Shown piece by piece: positions 25,342-35,596 of a DNA stretch of 64,000 bases (position 1 is its first letter; each line of letters starts with the position of its first letter). The DNA comes from an uncultured Christensenella sp. (GTDB lineage: Bacteria; Bacillota; Clostridia; Christensenellales; Pumilibacteraceae): NCBI GenBank assembly GCA_910577995.1, contig CAJTND010000002.1, positions 188,324-252,323 of the forward strand, read 5' to 3'. Position numbers and translations under genes: made by a program. A model generated the notes under the pieces. It saw only the letters and a program-made list of their open reading frames with translations. It searched no databases and was not told the origin of the DNA.

Positions 25342-28300
25342 ATGACTTTTTTTACGTCGAGGCGAAAGTTGGCACAGAAAGGATATCGACAAAGACGAAA
25401 CAATAACGAAAAGAAAAACGCCAATCATGACGTTTTGGGAGTGACGCTCGTCATCATATCCCTGTTTTTACTGTTGTGCATCGTCATTCCGCCCATACTC
25501 AGCGTAGTTAGCCGCGCCGTGTTCAATGTGATGCTCGGCGTGTTCGGCATAGCGTCGTACCCGATGCTCGTCGGCGTGCTCACCTGGGGCGTGCTGCTTT
25601 TGCTCAAACGCACGGTCTACATGTCCAAAAAGAACGTGGTGTGCACCGCGCTCCTTATATTTTTCGGTCTTATCATATTCCAGCTCGCGTCGACGCATGC
25701 GTTTTTGAAGGAGAGTTTTTCCGAGTATATCGCCGACGTGTACGACGCTAAGTATTCCGTAGGTGGCGTAGTGTTCGGTACGATCGCGTTCGGCTTGAAG
25801 AGCGCGATCACCGAGATAGGTTGCTATGTCGTGTTTTCGGTCGCGGTGCTTGCGACAGTCGCAGTGCTCGTCAATGTGATAGGTCGGATCAAAGCGCGCC
25901 GTTCCTCGGTCGCGCCCGTCGCGATAGCCAAGCCGACGCAGCCCGCGAGCAGCTTCACGACGAGGACCGAGCCGCAACGCGTAGTTCCCGTCGAGCCGCA
26001 GAACAATCTTTACGTCGGACAGATAGCGCGCAAAGCGCCCAAGATAGGCACTGAAACGGGCAGAGCGTCGGAGATACCTCTGCGCGAGCCGCGCCGCGTC
26101 ACCGATTATTCCGCGTCGCCCATCATCGAGAAAGAGCCCGAGCGCGTGCCGCAGGACGATCCGTCGGCGGCGAGGTTCGCGCTCTACGGCGATTCCGATA
26201 CGATAAACGAACAGGAAACTCAGGAGTTCGTAAACCGCGCGGCGAGGGAAGAGCCGCCCGCGCCAGCGTCGTCCGCTTACGTCGTGCCGCCTCAGCGTTA
26301 CGACGAGCCGAGCACGCCGCGCGAGACCTTTGTCGAGCCGTACGTGCGCGTGTCCGAGGACGCTCAAGCAAACACCGCGGGCAGACCGAGAAAGATAGAC
26401 CACGACGACTCGCCCGATATGCAGGTGTTTTTCCCGACGCCGAAGAAATTCGATTTTAACGACGACGATATAATATCCGCCGACGACGATATAAAAGCCC
26501 GACTTCAAGCGGACATGCGCAAGCGCAAGATAGGCGATATAGAGGGCATACAGGACGTCGACGATCGCAAGCCCGAGCCGTTTAGGTTCTCCGATCTCAC
26601 GGCGCGCCGCGAGGAGCGCGAAGCTCCGCATATCGAGTCTATCGAGGATATATTCACTGCGCCGCCTTCCGCGCCGCCCGCTCGGCAGACGGTCGATAAT
26701 TCCGCAGAGATACGGTTCATGCAGGAGCGCGAGGCGGAGCGCGCGAGAGAGGAAGCGGCGAGGAAAGCCGCCGAGCCGCGCGACGAGATAATCGACGCTT
26801 TCGCCATGCGCGAGATGTACGATACCAAGGAGAGCACGCCCGAGCCCGCAGTCAATCCCGACGACATAATCAATGCCGACGCGGTAGACGCGGTGCGGCG
26901 CGAGGAGCGCAACACGCCCGAGCAGTCGGTAATAATCGACGGTTCTTCGTCCGAGTTCGACCGCAAGCCCGAGCCTGCAACGGTCACGGCGCGCGCGGCG
27001 GAAGACGAAGGCATAGTCGATGCGTCCGAGTTCGATATGCCGGCTATCGACCTGTCGGAAACGCGCGACGTAACGAGCGACATCATAGACGGCGGCGAGT
27101 CGTCGGGCATGTACGTGCCCGCGGACGACTTCGGCATAGAGGAAGCGCCCGCGCCCAAGCCCAAGCAAAAGAAGAACGCGCCGCTCGATAATCAAATAAC
27201 GATAGACGCTGTGCTCAAAGCTCGCGCCGACGAATCCGTCGTGCTCAACGAGACCGTGCGCCGCAAAAAGTACAATTACGCGCCGCCGCCGATATCGCTG
27301 CTCAAGACCTACGACAAAGCCGATTCGTCCGCGGACGAGCTTCAAGAGACCGCCGCAGTGCTCGAGCGCGTCATCGGCGGATTCCTCAAGACCGACGAGA
27401 TAAAAGTCATCAACATCGTGCCCGGTCCGACGGTCACGCGGTACGAAGTGGAAGTGCCGTCGGGCGTTTCCGTCAAGCAGATAGAATCGCGTTGCCAGGA
27501 CATAGAGTACGAGCTCGCGTCGCCCAGTCACATAAGGATAGAAGCGCCCATACCCGGAAAACGCGCAGTCGGTATCGAAGTGCCGAACATGCACAAGTCG
27601 ATAGTCGGCTTGCGCGAGATGATAGAATCGCCCGAGTTCGCGCACGCAAAGTCGCCGATGACCGTTTCGGTCGGTAAGGACATAAGCGGCGGCACTGTGC
27701 TTTGCGACCTCGTCAAAGTCCCGCATCTTCTTATAGCCGGTCAGACGGGCAGCGGTAAGAGCGCGTGCCTTAACGGGCTTATTGTCAGTCTTTTGTACAA
27801 GTCATCGCCCGAGGATCTTCGATTCATACTCGTCGACCCCAAGCGCGTCGAGTTCTCCGCTTACCGCTCGATGCCGCATCTTCTGTTCGACGGCATAATT
27901 TACGAACCGAACGAAGTCCTCAGCGCGCTCAAATGGGCGTGCGTCGAGATGGAGCGGCGTTATGCGCTCATGGCTAAGTACGGGCGCAATCAGCTTGCTA
28001 CGTTCAACGAACTGCCCGACGTTACCTCGGGCAGGATAGACAAGCTCCCGCATATCATCATCATAATCGACGAGCTTGCCGATATCATGCAGTCGGCTGT
28101 AAAACGCGACATCGAGGACAGGATCAAAGTTATAGCCGCCAAAGCGCGCGCCGCGGGTATCCACCTGATAGTCGCGACACAGCGTCCGTCGGCGGACGTC
28201 CTCACGGGCACGATCAAGACCAACCTCACGAGCCGTATCGCGTTCAAGGTCTCGGCACAGCTCGACTCGCGCATCATACTCGACGCGCAGGGCGCGGAAG

Positions 28301-28749
28301 CGCTCGTCGGCAACGGCGATATGCTGTTCTTCCCCGTGGAATACAGCGCGCCGCGCCGTGTGCAGGGCTCGTATATAAGCGACGACGAAGTGGCGTCGGT
28401 CATAACGTATATCAAAGAAAATTTCGAGTGCGACTTCGACGAGGACGCGGCGCGCGCGGTGTTCAATACCGGCGGCGGCGCGGGCGGCGGAATGGGCGGC
28501 GCAGGCGGCGAAAAGGAAGACGCTTTGCTTCCCGACGTGCTCGCACTCGTAATACGCACGGGACAAGCATCTATATCGACGATACAGCGCAGGTTCTCCA
28601 TAGGTTATGCGCGCGCGGCGCGGATAGTCGACGGCATGGAAGAGCTCGGCTATATCGGACCGAGCACGGGCAGCAGTAAGCCGCGCGAGGTGTATATCAC
28701 GGCGGACAAGTACCGCGAGCTGTACGGCAGAGACATCGACGACAACTGA
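25342..28749 (+). CDS. ftsK: DNA translocase FtsK/SpoIIIE
   Basis: About 1135 aa, a hexameric ATP-driven pump that moves chromosomal DNA through the division or sporulation septum. The N-terminal about 190 residues hold four membrane segments, followed by a roughly 450-residue Pro/Glu/Asp/Arg-rich linker. The motor has Walker A GQTGSGKS near 800, HLLIAGQT and FILVDPKRVEFSAY nearby, and Walker B IIIIIDELADIM near 908. The winged-helix gamma domain (TIQRRFSIGYARAARIVDGME) is at the C-terminus. The linker is long compared with B. subtilis SpoIIIE. The start is uncertain: 25342 has no good ribosome site, and a TTG at 25369 after GAGGCG is an alternative. Confidence 0.95.
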   Translation: MTFFTSRRKLAQKGYRQRRNNNEKKNANHDVLGVTLVIISLFLLLCIVIPPILSVVSRAVFNVMLGVFGIASYPMLVGVLTWGVLLLLKRTVYMSKKNVVCTALLIFFGLIIFQLASTHAFLKESFSEYIADVYDAKYSVGGVVFGTIAFGLKSAITEIGCYVVFSVAVLATVAVLVNVIGRIKARRSSVAPVAIAKPTQPASSFTTRTEPQRVVPVEPQNNLYVGQIARKAPKIGTETGRASEIPLREPRRVTDYSASPIIEKEPERVPQDDPSAARFALYGDSDTINEQETQEFVNRAAREEPPAPASSAYVVPPQRYDEPSTPRETFVEPYVRVSEDAQANTAGRPRKIDHDDSPDMQVFFPTPKKFDFNDDDIISADDDIKARLQADMRKRKIGDIEGIQDVDDRKPEPFRFSDLTARREEREAPHIESIEDIFTAPPSAPPARQTVDNSAEIRFMQEREAERAREEAARKAAEPRDEIIDAFAMREMYDTKESTPEPAVNPDDIINADAVDAVRREERNTPEQSVIIDGSSSEFDRKPEPATVTARAAEDEGIVDASEFDMPAIDLSETRDVTSDIIDGGESSGMYVPADDFGIEEAPAPKPKQKKNAPLDNQITIDAVLKARADESVVLNETVRRKKYNYAPPPISLLKTYDKADSSADELQETAAVLERVIGGFLKTDEIKVINIVPGPTVTRYEVEVPSGVSVKQIESRCQDIEYELASPSHIRIEAPIPGKRAVGIEVPNMHKSIVGLREMIESPEFAHAKSPMTVSVGKDISGGTVLCDLVKVPHLLIAGQTGSGKSACLNGLIVSLLYKSSPEDLRFILVDPKRVEFSAYRSMPHLLFDGIIYEPNEVLSALKWACVEMERRYALMAKYGRNQLATFNELPDVTSGRIDKLPHIIIIIDELADIMQSAVKRDIEDRIKVIAAKARAAGIHLIVATQRPSADVLTGTIKTNLTSRIAFKVSAQLDSRIILDAQGAEALVGNGDMLFFPVEYSAPRRVQGSYISDDEVASVITYIKENFECDFDEDAARAVFNTGGGAGGGMGGAGGEKEDALLPDVLALVIRTGQASISTIQRRFSIGYARAARIVDGMEELGYIGPSTGSSKPREVYITADKYRELYGRDIDDN

Positions 28750-28764
28750 TAACGGAGCAACCTA

Positions 28765-30108
28765 TTGAAAAAAGTCGCAGTAATATCACTCGGGTGTGAT
28801 AAAAACAGAGTAGACACCGAGCATATGCTTTACCGCATATCGCGCGGCGGTCACGCTATATGCGACGTCGACGATGCCGATGTCGTCATCGTCAATACCT
28901 GCGCCTTTATTGAGAGCGCGCGGCAGGAGAGCATCGACGTTATCCTTTCGTGCGCCGAGCTCAAAAAGACGGGCAAGCTCGAAAAGCTGATCGTTACGGG
29001 CTGTCTGCCGCAAAAGTACCGTGATGAGCTTATCGCGGAATTGCCCGAGGTGGACGCGTTCCTCGGCGCATTCGAGTATTCCAGAATAGAACAGATAGTT
29101 AACGGCGCGCCCGCCGCGGAAACAGCGGCGACGGTGCAGGCGGTCGATCGAACGGAGCGTGCGGAGGAACTCGCGCAGTTCTACGCCGACGAGAACGTCG
29201 GCAGACTGCTTTCCATATATCCGCACGTCGCGTATGTAAAGATAGCCGAGGGCTGTAACAATAAGTGCACGTTTTGCACGATCCCGTCGATACGCGGCGC
29301 GTACAGAAGCAGACGTATTCCCGACATCGTGCGCGAGACCGAGAGCCTCGTCAAGGACGGCGTCGAGGAGATAATACTCGTCGCGCAGGACGTGACGCGC
29401 TTCGGATCCGATCGCGGCAGGCTCGAGCTGACGGAGCTCCTGACCGAGCTCGAAAAGACGGCGGTCAAGCGCATACGCCTTTTGTACTGCTATCCAGAGA
29501 CCGTTACGGACGAACTCATACAAAAAATAGCGTCGTCCGATAAGATAGTCAATTATATCGACGTGCCGCTACAGCACTGCAACGACAGAATATTAAAGCT
29601 GATGAACAGGCGCGTGACCCGCGCCGATATAGACGCGCTGACGGCAAAGCTCCGCGAGCACGGCATAGCGATGCGCACGACGCTCATGGTCGGTTTTCCG
29701 AGCGAGACCGAAGAGGAGTTCAATGAGCTCGTCGAGTTTGTAAAGAGCACGCGTCCGCAGTATGCGGGAGTTTTCGCATATTCCAAAGAGGACGGCACGC
29801 CGGCGGCTCGGCTGAAAGGTCATTTGACCAAAGCGGTAAAGCTAAAACGCGTAGACGCGCTCGGCGCGGCGTGCGCCGCGGCGACGCGTGCCTTTAACGA
29901 CGGGCTCGTCGGTAAAACGGTCGACGTCGTATACGAGGACGTCGACTACGACAGAGGCTTGTTCATAGGCCGAGCGGACTTCCAATCGCCCGACGTCGAC
30001 GGGCGCGTGTATTTTACGGCAAAGGACGCCGTGGACGTGGGAAAAACTTACAAGATCGAGATTTCCGATTGCGACGATTACGATCTTTACGGGCAGGTGA
30101 AGGAATGA
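28765..30108 (+). CDS. rimO: Ribosomal protein S12 methylthiotransferase RimO
   Basis: A 447-aa radical-SAM enzyme that methylthiolates an aspartate of ribosomal protein S12. The N-terminal MTTase domain begins ISLGCDKNRVDTEHML, with further cluster cysteines in NTCAF and VTGCLPQ. The radical-SAM CxxxCxxC motif is CNNKCTFC near residue 164, and a TRAM domain closes the protein (KTVDVVYEDVDYDRGLFIGR). The DKNRVD signature separates it from MiaB. Translation starts at TTG after CGGAG. The stop overlaps pgsA by 4 bases. Confidence 0.95.
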   Translation: MKKVAVISLGCDKNRVDTEHMLYRISRGGHAICDVDDADVVIVNTCAFIESARQESIDVILSCAELKKTGKLEKLIVTGCLPQKYRDELIAELPEVDAFLGAFEYSRIEQIVNGAPAAETAATVQAVDRTERAEELAQFYADENVGRLLSIYPHVAYVKIAEGCNNKCTFCTIPSIRGAYRSRRIPDIVRETESLVKDGVEEIILVAQDVTRFGSDRGRLELTELLTELEKTAVKRIRLLYCYPETVTDELIQKIASSDKIVNYIDVPLQHCNDRILKLMNRRVTRADIDALTAKLREHGIAMRTTLMVGFPSETEEEFNELVEFVKSTRPQYAGVFAYSKEDGTPAARLKGHLTKAVKLKRVDALGAACAAATRAFNDGLVGKTVDVVYEDVDYDRGLFIGRADFQSPDVDGRVYFTAKDAVDVGKTYKIEISDCDDYDLYGQVKE

Positions 30109-30689
30109 ACTTACCGAACAGACTTACTGTATTGAGGATAGCGTTGATACCGGTATTCGTGACGCTGTACTTTGTGCGGTTTCCGTGGCACGCTGTCGCC
30201 GCGACGTGCGTTTTCGCAGTTGCGAGCGCGACAGACTTTCTCGACGGTTATATCGCGCGCAAAAGAAACCTCGTGACCAACCTCGGCAAATTCCTCGACC
30301 CGATAGCGGACAAGATACTCGTCGCATGCGCGCTCATAGCTGTTTGCGTCACAGCGCCGACGGTAAGACAGCCTATGCCGTTTTTCATCTGCGTTGCGGT
30401 GTTCACCATGATCATATTGAGCCGCGAGCTTATGGTCAGCGGTTTCCGAATCGTCGCCGCCGATAAAGGCGTTGTGCTCGCCGCGGACATGCTCGGCAAG
30501 ATCAAGACCGTGCTTCAAATGTTCGCGTTGCTGCTGCTCTTGCCCGTCGGTGATATCGCGGCGGCGTCGGCGATGGGCGGCGAAGTCGTATATTATATAG
30601 GCTTCGGACTGCTCGCGGCGGCTACGCTTATGACGATAGCGTCGGGCATGAATTATATTATAAGGAACAGGACGGTTTTGGAGGGCTGA
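30105..30689 (+). CDS. pgsA: CDP-diacylglycerol--glycerol-3-phosphate 3-phosphatidyltransferase
   Basis: A 194-aa integral membrane enzyme making phosphatidylglycerophosphate. The CDP-alcohol phosphotransferase motif is intact (ATDFLDGYIARKRNLVTNLG, followed by KFLDPIADK). Several membrane segments are visible. It starts inside the rimO stop codon (ATGA) and its own TGA overlaps the next ATG by one base. The rimO-pgsA-cinA-recA order is common in Clostridia. Confidence 0.95.
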   Translation: MNLPNRLTVLRIALIPVFVTLYFVRFPWHAVAATCVFAVASATDFLDGYIARKRNLVTNLGKFLDPIADKILVACALIAVCVTAPTVRQPMPFFICVAVFTMIILSRELMVSGFRIVAADKGVVLAADMLGKIKTVLQMFALLLLLPVGDIAAASAMGGEVVYYIGFGLLAAATLMTIASGMNYIIRNRTVLEG

Positions 30690-31774
30690 TGAAGGTAGGA
30701 TTTTTATCGATAGGAAGATCGTCCGTCGACCTGCGCGAGGCGAAGATAGCGCTTTTCGACGGCGGGCACACCTGCGGACCGCTGCTGTCCGTGGACGAAC
30801 CGTCCGAGATAGATTGGGCGCTGTCACAGCTCCGCACGATTTGCGACGCGATAGTCATAGACGGCGATCACGACGCGTTCTATGCGACTTTTAAGGACAG
30901 GCTTTCCACACACCCCGAAAACTTCGAGCTCGACGGCAAGCTTTACAGCGTTACTTCGGAATGCGACGCGGCGTACCTTTCCGAAAAGCTTGTGCCCATG
31001 CTCAATTCCAAAAACAAGCGTTCGCGCTATCAGGTCATAGTCTTTAAGACGTTCGGCAAGACGGAAGCGGAGCTCCGCGCGATGCTCAAGGACCATATCA
31101 AAACGCGCAGTAAGATACGCATCGGATTTTTTCCGAGCTTTTCGGAATGCGAGGTGCACGCGCGCGGACCTGCGACCATGCCTCAGGCGGAGTTCAACGC
31201 GACGCTCAACGATATAAACCAAATACTCTATAAATGCACGTACTCGTTCGACAGGATCTCGATAGCCGAGCGAGTGGCGCAAATGCTCCGCGAGCAGGGG
31301 CTCAAGCTCAAAGTCGCGGAGTCGTTCACGGGCGGCGCGCTTGCGCAGGCGTTCACTTCGATACCCGGCGCGAGCGAATATTTTACCGAAGGTCTCGTCA
31401 CGTACTCGGTGGGATCCAAGACTAACAGGCTCGGTTTGTCGCCCAACGAGCTTGCAAAGCACGGCGTAGTCAGCAACAACACCGCTTACGGCATGTCGGT
31501 CGGACTGCTCGAGAGCGGCGACTGCGACATTGCTATATCTACGACGGGCAACGCAGGACCGACGGCTGTTTTCGGCGCGGTCGGACTGTGCTTTATTTCA
31601 ATAGGCGACAGGAACGAGGTGCACACAATGCGCTATACTTTCGGCGGCGACCGCGACGAGAACATCGCGCGCGCAGTCAAGAACGCGTTATTCCTGCTGT
31701 ACAGCTACCTCGACAGCCGCGAGGCGCGCGAGACCGCGCGTTCCGCTCGGGAAACGGGCGAAAGGCAGTTTTGA
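30689..31774 (+). CDS. CinA-like protein with degenerate N-terminal domain and PncC-type amidase domain
   Basis: A 361-aa protein. The C-terminal about 160 residues are a recognisable CinA/PncC NMN-amidohydrolase domain (LKVAESFTGGALAQAFTSIPGA near residue 205, and YSVGSKTNRLG and STTGNAGPTA downstream). The N-terminal 200 residues have the length and place of the CinA MoCF/nucleotide-binding domain but lack its usual motifs. The position directly before recA supports orthology to cinA. It is shorter than the roughly 410 aa of canonical CinA. Confidence 0.82.
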   Translation: MKVGFLSIGRSSVDLREAKIALFDGGHTCGPLLSVDEPSEIDWALSQLRTICDAIVIDGDHDAFYATFKDRLSTHPENFELDGKLYSVTSECDAAYLSEKLVPMLNSKNKRSRYQVIVFKTFGKTEAELRAMLKDHIKTRSKIRIGFFPSFSECEVHARGPATMPQAEFNATLNDINQILYKCTYSFDRISIAERVAQMLREQGLKLKVAESFTGGALAQAFTSIPGASEYFTEGLVTYSVGSKTNRLGLSPNELAKHGVVSNNTAYGMSVGLLESGDCDIAISTTGNAGPTAVFGAVGLCFISIGDRNEVHTMRYTFGGDRDENIARAVKNALFLLYSYLDSREARETARSARETGERQF

Positions 31775-31810
31775 TCAGTTAAAAACGGGCAACCGACAAA
31801 GGAGTCAATC

Positions 31811-32908
31811 ATGGCAGAAAAGAAAGAAAAGTTCAAGACCTATAATACCGACATGACGCAGGCGGAAAAGGAAAAAGCGCTTGCGGACACGATCGCGCAG
31901 ATAGAAAAGACCTACGGCAAGGGCTCGATCATGCGCATGACCGATTCGGTAGTAAACCAGGTCGACGCGATACCGACGGGCTGTCTTGCTATAGACCTCG
32001 CGCTCGGCATCGGCGGTCTTCCGCGCGGCAGGATAGTGGAGATATACGGACCGGAGTCGAGCGGTAAAACGACGCTCGCACTGCACGTGATAGCGGAAAC
32101 GCAAAAAACGGGCGGCATGGTCGCGTTCATCGACGCGGAGCACGCGCTCGATCCCGTGTACGCTCAGCACCTCGGCATCGACCTTTCCAAGCTGTACATA
32201 TGCCAACCCGACAACGGCGAGCAGGCGCTCGACATAGCGGAAGCGCTCGTGCGCTCGAGCGCGATGGACGTAGTCGTCATCGACTCGGTCGCGGCGCTCA
32301 CGCCCCAAGCCGAGATTAACGGCGAGATAGGCGATAGCCACGTCGGACTTCAAGCGCGGCTCATGTCGCAGGCGCTCCGCAAGATAGCGGGCGTTTGCAA
32401 CAAGACCAAGACCTGCATAGTGTTTATCAACCAGCTCCGCGAGAAGATCGGCGTCGTTTACGGCAATCCCGAAGTCACGCCGGGCGGCAAAGCGCTCAAA
32501 TTCTACGCCAGCGTAAGGCTTGACGTAAGAAAGGGCGAAGCCATAAAAGAGGACGGCACGGTCATAGGCAACCGCACCAAGGTAAAGGTCGTCAAAAACA
32601 AGCTTGCGCCTCCGTTCAAGGTCGCGGAGTTCGATCTTATCTTCGGCAAGGGCATATCCAACGAGGGCGTTATCCTTGATATGGCTATCGAAAACGGCTT
32701 TATTGTCAAGAGCGGTTCGTGGTTCTCTTACAACGACGAGCGGCTCGGTCAGGGCAGGGAAACCATACGTCAGCTCATCCAAAACCGTCCCGAGCTCAAA
32801 GCCGAACTCGAAACGAAGATACGCGACCTCGTCGCTAAAAAAGGCGGCATGCCTTTCGAGGAGAACGGCGACGACTCCGACGACGGCGCGTCGGACGCGG
32901 AAGCTTAA
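31811..32908 (+). CDS. recA: Recombinase RecA
   Basis: A 365-aa RecA, the DNA-dependent ATPase of homologous recombination and the LexA coprotease. Walker A GPESSGKT is at residues 80-87, the MAW-type loop regions are intact, and VVIDSVAALTPQAEINGEIG carries the Walker B strand. The DNA-binding loop SQALRKIAGVCNKTKT and FINQLREKIGVVYGNPEVTPG follow. The acidic C-terminal tail ends DDSDDGASDAEA. AAAGGAG precedes the ATG. I saw no LexA-type box directly upstream. Confidence 0.99.
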   Translation: MAEKKEKFKTYNTDMTQAEKEKALADTIAQIEKTYGKGSIMRMTDSVVNQVDAIPTGCLAIDLALGIGGLPRGRIVEIYGPESSGKTTLALHVIAETQKTGGMVAFIDAEHALDPVYAQHLGIDLSKLYICQPDNGEQALDIAEALVRSSAMDVVVIDSVAALTPQAEINGEIGDSHVGLQARLMSQALRKIAGVCNKTKTCIVFINQLREKIGVVYGNPEVTPGGKALKFYASVRLDVRKGEAIKEDGTVIGNRTKVKVVKNKLAPPFKVAEFDLIFGKGISNEGVILDMAIENGFIVKSGSWFSYNDERLGQGRETIRQLIQNRPELKAELETKIRDLVAKKGGMPFEENGDDSDDGASDAEA

Positions 32909-32914
32909 ACCGAA

Positions 32915-33481
32915 ATGTTCGACTATATCACGGGCAGGATAGCGCGCGTCGACGACGGGCGTATAGTCATAGATTGCAACGGCGTCGGGTTTTTGCTCAG
33001 CGCCTCGGCATACGCTTGCGCGGAATACAGCCGCAAGCCCGAGGCGACGGTGCCCGTATATCTCGCGGTGCGCGAGGACGCTATGGAGCTTTACGGCTTT
33101 ACCGACGAAAGCGAGCGCGCGTTGTTCTTGCAGCTTATCGGAGTATCGGGCGTAGGCGCAAAGCTCGCTATGTCGATACTCGGCGGCATGCCCGCGGACA
33201 GGCTCGTTTCGGCGATAGGCAGGGGCGATATCGCGCTGCTGTCGTCGATAAAAGGCGTCGGAAAAAAGACCGCCGAGCGCATCGCGCTCGAGCTTAAAGG
33301 CAAGGTCGCGCCGTGCGACGATACTGCCGCGCCCGAGCCCGTGACGGAGCTCGACGGCAATGCGGTATCCGCGCTCGTCGGGCTCGGGTTCGACAGGCGC
33401 GAGGCGGAAGCGGCGGTGCGCCGTGTCCAAGGCTCGTGCAAGAGCACCGAGGATATCATCCGCGCCGTGCTCAAAGGCTGA
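32915..33481 (+). CDS. ruvA: Holliday junction branch migration protein RuvA
   Basis: A 188-aa RuvA, the tetrameric junction-binding subunit of RuvAB. The N-terminal OB fold begins FDYITGRIARVDDGRIVIDCNGVG, helix-hairpin-helix motifs follow (LIGVSGVGAKLAMSIL and LSSIKGVGKKTAERIALELK), and the small RuvB-binding domain is at the end (ALVGLGFDRREAEAAV). It lies 6 bases after recA with no strong ribosome site of its own. Confidence 0.96.
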   Translation: MFDYITGRIARVDDGRIVIDCNGVGFLLSASAYACAEYSRKPEATVPVYLAVREDAMELYGFTDESERALFLQLIGVSGVGAKLAMSILGGMPADRLVSAIGRGDIALLSSIKGVGKKTAERIALELKGKVAPCDDTAAPEPVTELDGNAVSALVGLGFDRREAEAAVRRVQGSCKSTEDIIRAVLKG

Positions 33482-33489
33482 TAGCATAA

Positions 33490-34530
33490 ATGGACGATAA
33501 AAGATTTATAGCCAATAAAGAGCTTGTCGAAGACGACGGCGACGTTTCGCTACGCCCCAAGACCTTTGACGAGTATATCGGTCAGGACAAAGTCAAGTCG
33601 CTGTTAAAGGTGTACGTCGAGGCGAGCAAACGCCGCGGCGAGGCGCTCGACCATGTTTTGCTTTACGGTCCGCCCGGGCTCGGCAAGACCACGCTTTCGC
33701 ATATAATCGCGTCGGAGCTCGGCGTCGAGATAAAGGTGACGAGCGGACCGGGCATAGAACGCGCCGCCAACCTCGCATCGCTTTTGACCAACCTTCAAGA
33801 TCGAGACGTGCTGTTCCTCGACGAGATACACAGACTGAGCCACTCGGTGGAAGAGATACTCTATCCCGCAATGGAGGACTTCGCTCTCGACATATCGACG
33901 GGCAAGGGCGCGGGCGCGACGTCGCTTCGGCTCAACCTCAACAGATTCACGCTGATAGGCGCGACGACGCGCGCGGGCATGCTCACAGGTCCGCTGAGAG
34001 ACAGGTTCGGCGTTATATGTCGGCTCGAAGCGTATTCGCGCGACGACCTCGTGCGCATAGTGCGTAGGTCCGCAAAGCTCCTCAAAATAGAGATCGCGAC
34101 CGACGCGGCGGCGGAACTTGCTTCGCGCTCGCGCGGCACGCCTCGGATAGCCAACAGACTGCTGAAACGAGTCCGCGACTTCGCAGAGGTATACAACAGC
34201 GGCGCTATCGACCTCGCTATAACCAAGCGCGCGCTCGACGATATGGAGATAGACCCGCTCGGGCTCGACTACAACGACAAAAAACTGCTCGCCGCACTGA
34301 CGGAGAAATTCGGCGGCGGACCGACGGGGCTCGACACGCTCGCCGCCGCGATCAATGAGGACGCGGGCACGATAGAGGACGTTATTGAGCCGTACCTTAT
34401 ACAGCTCGGCTTTATCGCGCGCACGCCGCGCGGCAGGGTCGCGCTTAAAGGCGCATACGATCACCTCGGTATCAAGCCTGACAAGCGCGCCGTACAGCTC
34501 GGTTTTCTGACAGACGACGGAAATGAATAA
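33490..34530 (+). CDS. ruvB: Holliday junction DNA helicase RuvB
   Basis: A 346-aa AAA+ motor driving branch migration. LRPKTFDEYIGQDKVKSLL is the family start, Walker A GPPGLGKT is at residues 60-67, Walker B VLFLDEIHRLSHSVEE near 105, sensor I IGATTRAGMLTGPLRDRFG near 156 and the C-terminal winged helix has QLGFIARTPRGRVAL. Overlaps queA by 8 bases. Confidence 0.98.
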   Translation: MDDKRFIANKELVEDDGDVSLRPKTFDEYIGQDKVKSLLKVYVEASKRRGEALDHVLLYGPPGLGKTTLSHIIASELGVEIKVTSGPGIERAANLASLLTNLQDRDVLFLDEIHRLSHSVEEILYPAMEDFALDISTGKGAGATSLRLNLNRFTLIGATTRAGMLTGPLRDRFGVICRLEAYSRDDLVRIVRRSAKLLKIEIATDAAAELASRSRGTPRIANRLLKRVRDFAEVYNSGAIDLAITKRALDDMEIDPLGLDYNDKKLLAALTEKFGGGPTGLDTLAAAINEDAGTIEDVIEPYLIQLGFIARTPRGRVALKGAYDHLGIKPDKRAVQLGFLTDDGNE

Positions 34531-35596
34531 AAGCGATTTTTACTACGATCTACCCAAAGAGCTTATCGCTCAAAGCCCCGTAGAGCCGCGCGACTCGTCG
34601 CGGCTTTTGGTATATTCGCGCGCGACGGGCGAAACACAACATAAGCATTTTTACGACCTGCCGGACCTGCTTCAAAAAGGCGATCTGCTCGTCGTCAACA
34701 ATACGCGCGTACTGCCCGCGCGCATAACGGGCGTCAAGGACGGTACGGGCGCGAGCATATCATTTTTGTTGCATAAGCGCATAGCGGCGGATACTTGGGA
34801 AACGCTATGCCGTCCGGCAAAGCGCGCGCGCGTCGGTACGACGCTGTGCTTTTCGCCCGAGCTCAAAGGCGTAATAACGGCGGAGGGCGACGACGGCGCG
34901 CGGACCGTCAAGTTCGAGTATGACGGCGTATTCGAGGAGATACTCTACCGCATAGGCGAAATGCCGTTGCCGCACTATATCCACGGCGAGCTCAAGGATA
35001 AGGACAGGTATCAAACGGTGTACGCGCGGGAGAACGGCTCTGCCGCCGCGCCGACCGCGGGACTGCACTTTACCGATAGGCTTATCGCCGAGCTCAAAGA
35101 CGGCGGCGTCGAGTTCGCCGAAGTATTGCTCCACGTCGGGCTCGGAACGTTCCTGCCCGTAAAGACCGAAACTCTCGAGGAGCATAAGATGCACAGCGAG
35201 TTTTACTGTCTTACTCAACAGACAGCCGACAGGATAAACGCCGCGCGCGCGCATGGTCGGCGCGTGATAGCGGTAGGCACAACGTCGGTACGCGTGCTCG
35301 AAACGTGCGCCGCCGCCGACGGTACGCTCAAAGCGGGCAGCGGCGAAACGAATATCTTTATCAGACCGCCGTACAAGTTCAAAGCCGTCGACGCACTTAT
35401 AACGAATTTCCACTTGCCCGAATCGACGCTCATCATGCTCGTGAGCGCACTGCTCGGCAGGGAAAAGACACTCGAGCTTTATAAAACCGCAGTCGAAGAA
35501 GAGTATAGATTTTTCTCGTTCGGCGACGCGATGCTTATTGTAGGCAGGAGCGATGACGATAAAGAGAAACCGCAAGATATAGTAGATAAAGACTAA
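34523..35596 (+). CDS. queA: S-adenosylmethionine:tRNA ribosyltransferase-isomerase
   Basis: A 357-aa enzyme that transfers and isomerises the ribosyl part of SAM onto preQ1-tRNA in queuosine synthesis. It has DYDLP-like DFYYDLPKELIAQSP at the start, DLLVVNNTRVLPARITG near residue 53, AAPTAGLHFT near 174 and LHVGLGTFLPVK near 203. The expected C-terminal end is RFFSFGDAMLI; here 16-17 extra hydrophilic residues follow, encoded partly by the 5' arm of the terminator. This is the last host gene before the prophage. Confidence 0.95.
   Translation: MNKSDFYYDLPKELIAQSPVEPRDSSRLLVYSRATGETQHKHFYDLPDLLQKGDLLVVNNTRVLPARITGVKDGTGASISFLLHKRIAADTWETLCRPAKRARVGTTLCFSPELKGVITAEGDDGARTVKFEYDGVFEEILYRIGEMPLPHYIHGELKDKDRYQTVYARENGSAAAPTAGLHFTDRLIAELKDGGVEFAEVLLHVGLGTFLPVKTETLEEHKMHSEFYCLTQQTADRINAARAHGRRVIAVGTTSVRVLETCAAADGTLKAGSGETNIFIRPPYKFKAVDALITNFHLPESTLIMLVSALLGREKTLELYKTAVEEEYRFFSFGDAMLIVGRSDDDKEKPQDIVDKD

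Noticed and set aside
25468..27726. A 752-codon minus-strand frame opposite ftsK.
   Set aside because: Arg/Leu/Val-rich composition with no domain; the plus strand has a clear SpoIIIE/FtsK.
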